Assembly (NCBI RefSeq): GCF_910584465.1
Contig: NZ_CAJUBK010000067.1
Span: forward strand, 1 to 11,291
Origin: an uncultured Oscillibacter sp.
GTDB lineage: Bacteria > Bacillota > Clostridia > Oscillospirales > Oscillospiraceae
DNA: 11,291 bases
Direction of reading: 5' to 3'
The notes under the pieces were generated by a model. The model was not told the DNA's origin and made no database searches. It saw only the letters and a list, made by a program, of their open reading frames with translations. This document shows, in pieces, positions 4,655-10,840 of this stretch. Made by a program: the position numbers and the translations under genes. Each line of letters starts with the position of its first letter. Position 1 is the stretch's first letter.

Positions 4655-6748
4655 TTGAGCGCAGAACAAAAACAGAAGATCTTGATCGTGGACGACTCGG
4701 AGCTCAACCGCGCCATCTTGGCCGATATGCTGAACGACGAATACGAGATCGTGGAGGCGGAGAACGGGCTGCAGGGCGTGGGCCTGCTCCAGCAGCAGGG
4801 GACGGAGATCTCCCTGGTCCTCCTGGACATCGTCATGCCGGAGATGGACGGCTTCGGCGTCCTGGAGATCATGACCCAGAACCACTGGATCGAGGATATC
4901 CCCGTCATCATGATCTCCGCCGAGACCGGCTCCAGCCACATCGAGCGGGCCTATGAGCTGGGCGTCACCGATTTCATCTCCCGGCCCTTCGACGCGCTGA
5001 TCGTCCACCGCCGCGTGGTCAACACCATCATGCTCTATGCCAAGCAGAAGCGCCTGGTGGAGATGGTAGCGGAGCAGATCTACGAGAACGAGCAGCGCAG
5101 CAGCCTGCTGATCGATATCCTCAGCCACATCGTGGAGTTCCGCAACGGCGAGAGCGGCCTCCACGTCCTCAACGTCCGCACGCTGACGGAGCTGATGCTG
5201 AACCACCTGCTCCAAAAGACGGACCGATATTGCCTCCTCCCCTCGGACATCTCCACCATCTGCACGGCCTCGGCCCTGCACGACATCGGCAAGATCTCCA
5301 TCGACGAGAAGATCCTCAACAAGCCCGGCCGCTTCACCGACGAGGAGTTCGCCATCATGAAGACCCACTCCATGGCGGGCGCGGTCATGCTGGAGAACCT
5401 CCCCATCCACCAGGACGACCCCCTGGTGAAGGTGGCCTACGATATCTGCCGCTGGCATCACGAGCGCTGGGACGGCCGGGGCTACCCCGACGGGCTGAAG
5501 GGGGACGCGATCCCCATCTCCGCCCAGATCGTGGCGCTGGCCGACGTTTACGACGCCCTGACCTCCAAGCGCTGTTATAAGGACTCCTTCTCCCACGAGA
5601 CCGCCGTCCACATGATCCTGGACGGCCAGTGCGGCGCGTTCAACCCCCTCCTGCTGGACTGCCTGCGGGACCTGGCCCCCGATCTTCCCGCCCTGATGGC
5701 CAACAGCAACACCGCCCGCCAGCGCAACCAGCGGGAGATGCGGAAGGTGGCCCAGGAGATCCACCGCCACGAAGAGCTCACCGCCTCGGAGCGGACCCTC
5801 CAGCTTTTGGAGCACGAGCGGATGAAGTACAGCTTCTTCGCCGACATGAGCCGGGAGATCCAGTTCGAGTACACCGTCTCGCCCCCCATGGTCACCCTGT
5901 CCGCCTGGGGCGCGGAGCACCTGGGCCTGGACGAGATCATCATGGATCCCCTCCATCAGCAGGCAGTGCTGGACCTCCTGGAGCCCGCGGATTTCCAGAA
6001 CCTGACCGACGCCCTGCGGAGCACCAGTCCCGACCAGCCCCTGGTCACCTACGACTGCAAGCTCGACCACAAAGGTACGTGGCGCTGGTCCCGGATCGTC
6101 GCCCGGGCCATCTGGTCCCCCGACGAGCCGCCCCGCTATACCGGCGCCATCGGCAAGGCCACCGACATCCACGATTCCCGGATGAAGCTGGCCGCGCTGG
6201 AGCGCATGGCCTCCCACGACGCGCTCACCGGCCTTTTGAACCACGCTTACGCCAAGAAGCGCATCCTGGACCGGATCGAGGGCCGTCCCGCCGCGTCCTA
6301 TGCCCTGGCCATCATCGACCTGGACCATTTCAAAGACGCCAACGACACCTACGGCCACTCCTTCGGCGACCAGGTGCTGGTCCACCTGGCGGAAAAGCTC
6401 CGCCAGTGCATCCGGGGCGGGGACATCGCCGCCCGGGCCGGGGGCGATGAGTTCCTCATCTTCCTGGAATATAAGGACGAGCCGGAGGCGGTCATCTCCC
6501 GCATATTCCAGTCCCTCTGCGGCCAGTACGAGCAGTTCCCCATCTCCGTCAGCATGGGCATCGCCCTCACGGCCACCGTCCCCGGCGGCTACGACGCCCT
6601 GTTCCACGCGGCGGACGCGGCCCTCTACACCGTGAAGCGGGGAGGCCGGGGCAAATACCGTTTTTACGACGAGACCATGCGCGAGACCCTCTCCGCCATC
6701 TCCCCCATCGAGGACGGAGGGCCCGCCCAAGGGGACGCCGAAAGATAA
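4655..6748 (+). CDS. Response regulator with HD-GYP and GGDEF output domains (cyclic di-GMP turnover)
   Basis: A 697-residue cytoplasmic regulator. Order: receiver domain (about 7-125; acidic D13/D14, phosphoacceptor D58 in LLDIVMPEMDG, S88); HD-GYP phosphodiesterase domain (about 145-335; H209-D210 in LHDIGKISI, H238, H268-H269, GRGYP at 274-278, D297); a PAS-like segment (about 420-510, ending WRWSRIVARAIW...GAIGKATDIHD); GGDEF diguanylate cyclase domain (about 525-685; GGDEF at 596-600). An RxxD inhibitory site (RGGD, 587-590) lies exactly five residues before GGDEF, as in feedback-inhibited cyclases. Both output domains keep their signature residues, so it may both make and degrade cyclic di-GMP, with phosphorylation setting the balance. 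Odd point: the conserved receiver Lys is Arg (R110 in ISRPFD). It starts at TTG with AAGGAAGTGA upstream. The Hpt and kinase genes follow in the same operon, and the flagellar operon diverges from it. Confidence 0.93.
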   Translation: MSAEQKQKILIVDDSELNRAILADMLNDEYEIVEAENGLQGVGLLQQQGTEISLVLLDIVMPEMDGFGVLEIMTQNHWIEDIPVIMISAETGSSHIERAYELGVTDFISRPFDALIVHRRVVNTIMLYAKQKRLVEMVAEQIYENEQRSSLLIDILSHIVEFRNGESGLHVLNVRTLTELMLNHLLQKTDRYCLLPSDISTICTASALHDIGKISIDEKILNKPGRFTDEEFAIMKTHSMAGAVMLENLPIHQDDPLVKVAYDICRWHHERWDGRGYPDGLKGDAIPISAQIVALADVYDALTSKRCYKDSFSHETAVHMILDGQCGAFNPLLLDCLRDLAPDLPALMANSNTARQRNQREMRKVAQEIHRHEELTASERTLQLLEHERMKYSFFADMSREIQFEYTVSPPMVTLSAWGAEHLGLDEIIMDPLHQQAVLDLLEPADFQNLTDALRSTSPDQPLVTYDCKLDHKGTWRWSRIVARAIWSPDEPPRYTGAIGKATDIHDSRMKLAALERMASHDALTGLLNHAYAKKRILDRIEGRPAASYALAIIDLDHFKDANDTYGHSFGDQVLVHLAEKLRQCIRGGDIAARAGGDEFLIFLEYKDEPEAVISRIFQSLCGQYEQFPISVSMGIALTATVPGGYDALFHAADAALYTVKRGGRGKYRFYDETMRETLSAISPIEDGGPAQGDAER

Positions 6749-6763
6749 AGGAGGTTCCGTCAT

Positions 6764-7126
6764 ATGACCCTGCAAGAGTGCTACGCCGCCATGGGCGGCA
6801 ATTACGAGGACGTCATGAGCCGCCTGCGCAGCGAACGGCTGGTACAGAAATTCGTGCTGAAGTTCCTGGCCGACGGCAGCTATGACCTGCTCTGCCGGTC
6901 TTTGGAGGAGAAGGATTACGAAAACGCCTTCCGGGCCGCCCACACCATCAAGGGCGTCTGTCAGAACCTGAGCCTCGACAAGCTCCAGGCGTCCAGCAGC
7001 CGCCTCTGTGAATCCCTGCGCCACGGCTATACGCCGGAGTCCGACGCTTTGGCGGAGGAGGTGCGGGCAGATCACAGCCAGACCGTGGCCGCTATCCAAG
7101 CCTTCCAGAAGGAGAGCGCGGGATGA
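6764..7126 (+). CDS. Histidine phosphotransfer (Hpt) protein
   Basis: A 120-residue helical protein that should carry phosphate between a receiver on the hybrid kinase and the receiver of the upstream regulator. The Hpt signature is clear: FRAAHTIKGVCQNLSL, with phosphorylatable H60, Lys and Gly following in the HTIKG core, and LQASSSRLCESLRHG as the next helix. No catalytic or DNA-binding domain is present. It starts at ATG 6764, 15 bases after the regulator stop, with a strong AAAGGAGG. Its TGA overlaps the kinase ATG by four bases (ATGA), so Hpt and kinase are probably made in a fixed ratio. The upstream spacing and lack of a promoter between the genes indicate one operon. Confidence 0.92.
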   Translation: MTLQECYAAMGGNYEDVMSRLRSERLVQKFVLKFLADGSYDLLCRSLEEKDYENAFRAAHTIKGVCQNLSLDKLQASSSRLCESLRHGYTPESDALAEEVRADHSQTVAAIQAFQKESAG

Positions 7127-9678
7127 AGAGACATTTCAACAGCGCCTCCCGCTTCCTCACCGTCAGTCTGGCGCTGGTCCTCCTGCTGACCATATGCATC
7201 TTCTCCTTCCTGGCCTTCTTCATGTCCCGGAAGAGCTCCCAGACCATCAGCGATGTGGGCAGCGTCTATATGTCCGGCATGGGCGAGAAGATCACCCAGC
7301 ACTTCGAGACCACCATCCAGCTCCGCCTCTCTCAGGTAGCGGCCCTGGTGGAGAGCTTCGATCCGCGGTACCACTCCCCGGACGAGCTGCGGGAGAGCCT
7401 GGCCGTCAACGCCAACATGCGGGGCTTCGAGTCCCTGGCTTACTACTCTCCCACCGGGGAATTCGACATGATCTACGGTGACGAGCCCATCCTGGCGGAC
7501 CAGGAGCCCTTCCTGGACTCCATGAACAACGGGGAGATGAAGGTGGCCGTGGCCGCCACCGACCGCGGGGAGAAGGACATCGTCCTGGGCGTCTCCGCCG
7601 AGTACCGCATGTCCAACGGGGAGACCGCCACCGCCCTGGTGGCCAGCCTCCCCGCCAGCTACATCTCCGACACCCTCTCCCTTTACAGTGAGAACACCTT
7701 GGTCTACTCCCACATCATCCGCCGGGACGGCACCTTCGTCATCCGCAGCGGCGACGCTTTCCGGGAGAATTACTTCGACCGCATCCAGGCCCTGTTCCAG
7801 GAGCAGGGGGAGGACGGGGAGCAGTACATCCGCGAGCTGGAGGCCGCCATGGACAGCGGGCAGGACTATACCACCCTGCTCACCTTCGGCCGGGAACGCC
7901 GGCACCTGCAGTGCAACAAGCTCCCCTATTCCGAGTGGTTCCTGATCACGGTGCTGCCTTACGGGCAGCTGGACGAGTCCGTCAGCGACCTCAGCCGCAC
8001 CTGGCTGTTCATGGCCTTCCTGGGCTGCACCATCGTGCTGGCGATCTTGCTGATGGTGTTCTGGCAGTATTCCAAGCTGCTCCAGGAACAGATGGCCGAG
8101 CTGGAGAAGGCCCGGAAGGAGGCCGTCCACGCCAACAAGGCCAAGAGCGAGTTCCTCTCCAACATGTCCCACGATATCCGGACCCCCATGAACGCCATCG
8201 TGGGCATGACCGCCATCGCCACCGCCAATATCCTGGATACCCAGCAGGTCCAGAACTGCCTGAAGAAGATCACCCTCTCCAGCCGGCACCTGCTGGGCCT
8301 GATCAACGACGTGCTGGACATGAGCAAGATCGAGAGCGGCAAGATGACGCTGAACATGGACCAGGTCTCCCTCCGGGAGGTCATGGACAGCATCGTCAGC
8401 ATCGTCCAGCCCCAGGTCCGCTCCAAGCACCAGCAGTTCGACGTCTTCATCCATGACATCTCCACGGAGAACGTCTGCTGTGACAGCGTGCGGCTGAACC
8501 AGGTCCTGCTGAACCTCCTGGGCAACGCGCTGAAATTCACCCCGGAGAACGGCCTGATCCAGGTCTCCCTTTACGAGGAAGCCTCCCCCAAGGGGGACGA
8601 CTATATCCGCATCCACCTCCACGTGAAGGACAACGGGATCGGCATGACCCCGGAGTTCCGGGCGAAGATCTTCGAGTCCTTCGTCCGGGAGGACAGCGCC
8701 CGCGTCCGCCGGACCGAGGGTTCCGGCCTGGGCATGGCCATCACCAAGTACATCGTGGACGCCATGGGCGGCACCATCGAGGTGGACAGCGAGCTGGGCA
8801 AGGGCAGCGAGTTCCGGGTCGTCCTGGACCTCCAGCGGGCCGAGACCCCGGAAGAGGAGATGATCCTCCCGGAGTGGAACATCCTGGTGGTGGACGACGA
8901 CCGCCAGCTCTGCGAGAGCACCGCGACCTCCCTGAAGTCCATCGGCGTCAACGCCGACTGGGCCCTGAACGCGGAGAAGGCCATGGAGATGATCGACCAC
9001 CGGGTCAAGATCCAGGACGCTTATCACATCATCCTCCTGGACTGGAAGCTGCCGGACATCGACGGCATCACCGCCGCCAAGGAGATCCGCAAGCGCTTCG
9101 GCAGCGACACGCCCATCCTCCTGATCTCCGCCTACGACTGGAGCGAGATCGAGACGGAGGCCAAGTCCGCGGGCATCACCGGCTTCATCTCCAAGCCCCT
9201 CTTCCGCTCCACCCTCTTCTATGGGCTCAAGCCCTTCGTCGACTCCCCGGACGCTCCTCAGGAGCCGTATGAGGAGAAGCTGGGAGACTTCTCCGGCATA
9301 CACATCCTCCTGGCGGAGGACAACGACCTGAACTGGGAGATCGCCAACGAGCTCCTCTCCGACCTGGGGATGGAGCTGGAGTGGGCGGAGAACGGCCGCA
9401 TCTGCGTGGACAAGTTCGAGAACTCCCCCGCCGGCTTCTACGACGCCATCCTGATGGATCTGCGGATGCCGGTGATGACGGGCTACGAGGCTACGCAGGC
9501 CATCCGGAAGCTGGACCGGCCCGACCGGGACATCCCCATCATCGCCATGACCGCCGACGCCTTCTCCGAGGACATCAAGAAGTGCCTGGACTGCGGCATG
9601 AACGCCCATGTGGCCAAACCCATCGACATCCGGGAGGTCTCCCGCCTGTTGGACAAGTTCATCAACGGGTCGCACTGA
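7123..9678 (+). CDS. Membrane hybrid sensor histidine kinase with two receiver domains
   Basis: An 851-residue transmembrane kinase. TM1 is at about 11-34, followed by an extracytoplasmic sensor of about 255 residues (possibly Cache-like: SHIIRRDGTFVIRSGDAFREN near its end) and TM2 at about 293-314. A helical linker leads to the dimerisation domain with H350 (EFLSNMSHDIRTPMNAIVG). The ATPase domain has N468 (LLNLLGNALKF), D503 (DNGIGM) and GSGLGMAITKYIVDAMGG. Receiver 1 begins at about 585 (VVDDD; D640 in LLDWKLPDIDG; ISKP). Receiver 2 begins at about 726 (AEDN; D779 in LMDLRMPVMTG; AKP). All key residues are present, so it looks active. Phosphate should pass through the adjacent Hpt to the GGDEF/HD-GYP regulator. 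AAGGAG lies 8 bases before ATG, which overlaps the Hpt stop. The ligand cannot be told from sequence. Confidence 0.94.
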   Translation: MKRHFNSASRFLTVSLALVLLLTICIFSFLAFFMSRKSSQTISDVGSVYMSGMGEKITQHFETTIQLRLSQVAALVESFDPRYHSPDELRESLAVNANMRGFESLAYYSPTGEFDMIYGDEPILADQEPFLDSMNNGEMKVAVAATDRGEKDIVLGVSAEYRMSNGETATALVASLPASYISDTLSLYSENTLVYSHIIRRDGTFVIRSGDAFRENYFDRIQALFQEQGEDGEQYIRELEAAMDSGQDYTTLLTFGRERRHLQCNKLPYSEWFLITVLPYGQLDESVSDLSRTWLFMAFLGCTIVLAILLMVFWQYSKLLQEQMAELEKARKEAVHANKAKSEFLSNMSHDIRTPMNAIVGMTAIATANILDTQQVQNCLKKITLSSRHLLGLINDVLDMSKIESGKMTLNMDQVSLREVMDSIVSIVQPQVRSKHQQFDVFIHDISTENVCCDSVRLNQVLLNLLGNALKFTPENGLIQVSLYEEASPKGDDYIRIHLHVKDNGIGMTPEFRAKIFESFVREDSARVRRTEGSGLGMAITKYIVDAMGGTIEVDSELGKGSEFRVVLDLQRAETPEEEMILPEWNILVVDDDRQLCESTATSLKSIGVNADWALNAEKAMEMIDHRVKIQDAYHIILLDWKLPDIDGITAAKEIRKRFGSDTPILLISAYDWSEIETEAKSAGITGFISKPLFRSTLFYGLKPFVDSPDAPQEPYEEKLGDFSGIHILLAEDNDLNWEIANELLSDLGMELEWAENGRICVDKFENSPAGFYDAILMDLRMPVMTGYEATQAIRKLDRPDRDIPIIAMTADAFSEDIKKCLDCGMNAHVAKPIDIREVSRLLDKFINGSH

Positions 9679-9702
9679 GCGCGGCCTGAGAGGCGCGGAA
9701 AA

Positions 9703-9726
9703 GGCGGCGGGGATATCCCCGCCGCC
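9703..9726 (-). terminator. Perfect palindrome, candidate minus-strand terminator
   Basis: GGCGGCGGGG pairs perfectly with CCCCGCCGCC around ATAT. On the minus strand TTTT follows the stem (9699-9702). On the plus strand CTCAGCC follows, with no T-run. It would therefore stop leftward transcripts that escape 9894-9920 rather than the kinase operon. Confidence 0.5.
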
Positions 9727-9761
9727 TCAGCCTGTCGAAAATGTCTTTTCGACTGGCTGAG
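9726..9761. repeat. Long inverted repeat (hairpin)
   Basis: CTCAGCC (9726-9732) and GGCTGAG (9755-9761) enclose GTCGAAAA/TTTTCGAC (9734-9741 with 9746-9753), with a T-T mismatch and loop TGTC: 15 paired bases. No suitable T-run follows on either side. It directly abuts the palindrome at 9703-9726. It may be a genome-wide intergenic repeat; I cannot test this here. Confidence 0.6.
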
Positions 9762-9762
9762 C

Positions 9763-9798
9763 AAGTTTTCAGGACTTTTTTGAAAGTCCTGAAAACTT
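9763..9798. repeat. Perfect 16-bp inverted repeat (hairpin)
   Basis: AAGTTTTCAGGACTTT (9763-9778) pairs perfectly with its complement at 9783-9798 around loop TTTG. The AT-rich stem stands out from the GC-rich surroundings. CATGATC follows, so it is not a standard plus-strand terminator. Confidence 0.65.
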
Positions 9799-9811
9799 CA
9801 TGATCAGGATG

Positions 9812-9842
9812 GTGCAGGAGACCCTTCCTGGGTCTCCCGCAC
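9812..9842. repeat. Inverted repeat (hairpin)
   Basis: GGAGACCC/GGGTCTCC (9817-9824 with 9830-9837) with a 5-base loop, extended by GTGC/GCAC (9812-9815 with 9839-9842) across one mismatch. It is the fourth hairpin in the 252-base interval between the kinase and the small leftward gene. The following 9843-9888 is pyrimidine-rich with nothing recognisable. Confidence 0.55.
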
Positions 9843-9888
9843 ACACTCTCCCTTCCCGTCATTTCAGTCTTCCTCGTTTTCCGGCCAC

Positions 9889-9920
9889 AAAAAGGCGGCG
9901 GGATATCCCCGCCGCCTTTT
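9889..9920. terminator. Bidirectional intrinsic terminator
   Basis: A 9-bp GC stem (GGCGGCGGG at 9894-9902, CCCGCCGCC at 9908-9916) has TTTT after it on the plus strand (9917-9920) and TTTTT after it on the minus strand (9893-9889). It lies 15 bases after the stop of the leftward small gene and downstream of the rightward kinase operon, so it can end both converging transcripts. Confidence 0.75.
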
Positions 9921-9930
9921 GCTGTCCGTT

Positions 9931-10443
9931 TCAAGCCTCTGCGCTCGACCCCGCGGCCTCCGCCGACTCCCCGCCGGACACGGCGGGACCCTCCGATCCG
10001 GCGGAGCCGCCCTCTTCTCCCTCCTCGTCCAGGACGGACTCCCATTCCTTGGGCTTCTCCTTCGGCTCCCGGCAGACCAGGGCCAGCTTATAGCCGTCCG
10101 GGTCGGCCTCCATCAGGAACATCTCGTCCTGAGGCGGCACCTTGTCCCCCCTCATGATGCGGGCGGCGATCTTCTGGCACTTCTCCATCACCTTCAGGGA
10201 CTTCGACAGCACATCCAGATCGCTGCTGCCCTCCTGCTTCGCCTCCAGCTCCCTCCGCCGTCTTTCCATGTCCTGACGGTCCAGCTCCCGCAAAAAGGCC
10301 AGGGCATCCCGGGACCAGTCGGCCCGATCGCTCCCGGTCCGTCTCAGGGCGCTCCCTGTCCCGGCGGGCCCCTTCCCCATCCGAGGCACGGCCTTCCCGA
10401 TCTGCGCGGTACGCCGCTGCTGTCCGCTGACGCTGATCTCCAT
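9931..10443 (-). CDS. Hypothetical protein, small, basic head and acidic tail
   Basis: I do not recognise a characterised family. The protein is 170 residues with no signal peptide or membrane segment, so it is probably cytoplasmic. The first 45 residues are basic and disordered-looking. A charged, probably coiled-coil helix follows (about 43-70, DALAFLRELDRQDMERRRRE). A more ordered core comes next (about 75-130: LSKSLKVMEKCQKIAARIM, then RGDKVPPQDEMFLMEADPDGYKLALVCREP). The tail is acidic and Gly/Ser/Ala-rich. The core resembles unannotated proteins I associate with Clostridia, but I cannot name a function. The ATG at 10441-10443 has GGAGG seven bases upstream, next to a hairpin. The GC codon pattern and clean terminator favour a real gene. 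It converges on the kinase and diverges from fhs. Confidence 0.75.
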   Translation of the reverse strand: MEISVSGQQRRTAQIGKAVPRMGKGPAGTGSALRRTGSDRADWSRDALAFLRELDRQDMERRRRELEAKQEGSSDLDVLSKSLKVMEKCQKIAARIMRGDKVPPQDEMFLMEADPDGYKLALVCREPKEKPKEWESVLDEEGEEGGSAGSEGPAVSGGESAEAAGSSAEA

Positions 10444-10696
10444 GATCCATCCTCCCTCTGCAAGGCCCTCGCCGGCCTTGCCGCCCGGCCCCTTCGGGGC
10501 ATCTTTGCTGGACGCCGCGCACGAGCGGCCGGTCCTCTTCGTCCCCGGCCCGCCCGAAAACCGGGGCCGCCGCGGCCGGGCGGTCCCCGCTCCCAGCGGC
10601 GGCCGTCACGGCGGACCAACGCCCTGGGATGCGGCGGCATCCCCGCCGCCCCCTCCCGGAGGACGCGGTCTCCCGCCGCCGCCCCTCGCGGCCTTT
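10444..10696 (-). other. Long GC-rich leader of the small gene
   Basis: About 250 bases lie between the predicted promoter and the ATG, with no believable gene; the frames open here read as Pro/Arg/Gly-rich strings. Stems include GGGATGC/GCATCCC (10626-10643), GCCCC/GGGGC (10488-10500) and an 8-bp GCAAGGCC/GGCCTTGC (10460-10481) that ends a few bases before the ribosome site and could affect its access. Confidence 0.4.
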
Positions 10697-10702
10697 GTCT
10701 TT

Positions 10703-10731
10703 ACAATAACATAAGATCCGGAGGAAGGCAA
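10703..10731 (-). promoter_or_regulatory. Candidate promoter of the small leftward gene
   Basis: On the minus strand TTGCCT (10726-10731), 17 bases, then TATTGT (10703-10708), with TGT (10709-10711) forming an extended -10. The hexamers each match four of six bases. It lies in the only AT-rich patch between the gene and fhs. Confidence 0.35.
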
Positions 10732-10757
10732 GGCCCCTTCCTTGTTCGATCTCCCAC

Positions 10758-10786
10758 TTCCTTTTCCTTCGCCCGTATGGTATCAT
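10758..10786 (+). promoter_or_regulatory. Candidate promoter of fhs
   Basis: TATCAT (10781-10786, five of six) is preceded directly by TGG, an extended -10. TTCCTT lies 17 bases upstream as a weak -35. Predicted start is about 10793, giving a leader of about 48 nt. A second match (TTGCCG, 17 bases, TATACG at 10815-10820) would start inside the ribosome site and is less likely. Confidence 0.4.
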
Positions 10787-10840
10787 CAAACTTGCCGAAA
10801 ATAAGTAATACCTTTATACGAAACGAAGGAGGGCCCTGCC

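Larger units (their letters stand above)
9699..9916. repeat. Direct pair of near-identical palindromes bounding a structured intergenic segment
   Basis: The same run of four or five A plus a GGCGGCGGG...ATAT...CCCGCCGCC palindrome occurs at 9699-9726 and 9889-9916, differing by one G and one A. The period is about 190 bases. Only the right copy has a T-run on both sides. The pattern could come from tandem duplication, or from insertion into a terminator with loss of the T-run from the left copy. The segment between is filled by three other inverted repeats and has no gene. Confidence 0.6.

Noticed and set aside
4568..7099. 843-codon open frame on the minus strand opposite the regulator and Hpt genes
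   Set aside because: Shadow of the HD-GYP/GGDEF gene; no recognisable domain, and it spans the operon junction.
7072..9675. 867-codon open frame on the minus strand opposite the hybrid kinase
   Set aside because: Composition (Val/Gly/Asp/His repeats) is the usual antisense pattern of a GC-rich gene; the plus strand has every kinase and receiver motif.
9699..9916. CRISPR array
   Set aside because: There are only two copies of the palindrome, 190 bases apart, and the segment between is made of inverted repeats rather than spacers.
9931..10443. Small gene as a FlgM-type anti-sigma factor
   Set aside because: The short N-terminus and a distant Ser-x-x-Ala pattern hint at it, but the core and acidic tail do not match FlgM and the gene is too long.
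10088..10789. 233-codon minus-strand frame overlapping the small gene and its leader
   Set aside because: Arg/Gly-rich low complexity, out of frame with the better supported 9931-10443 gene, and its start lies upstream of the predicted promoter.
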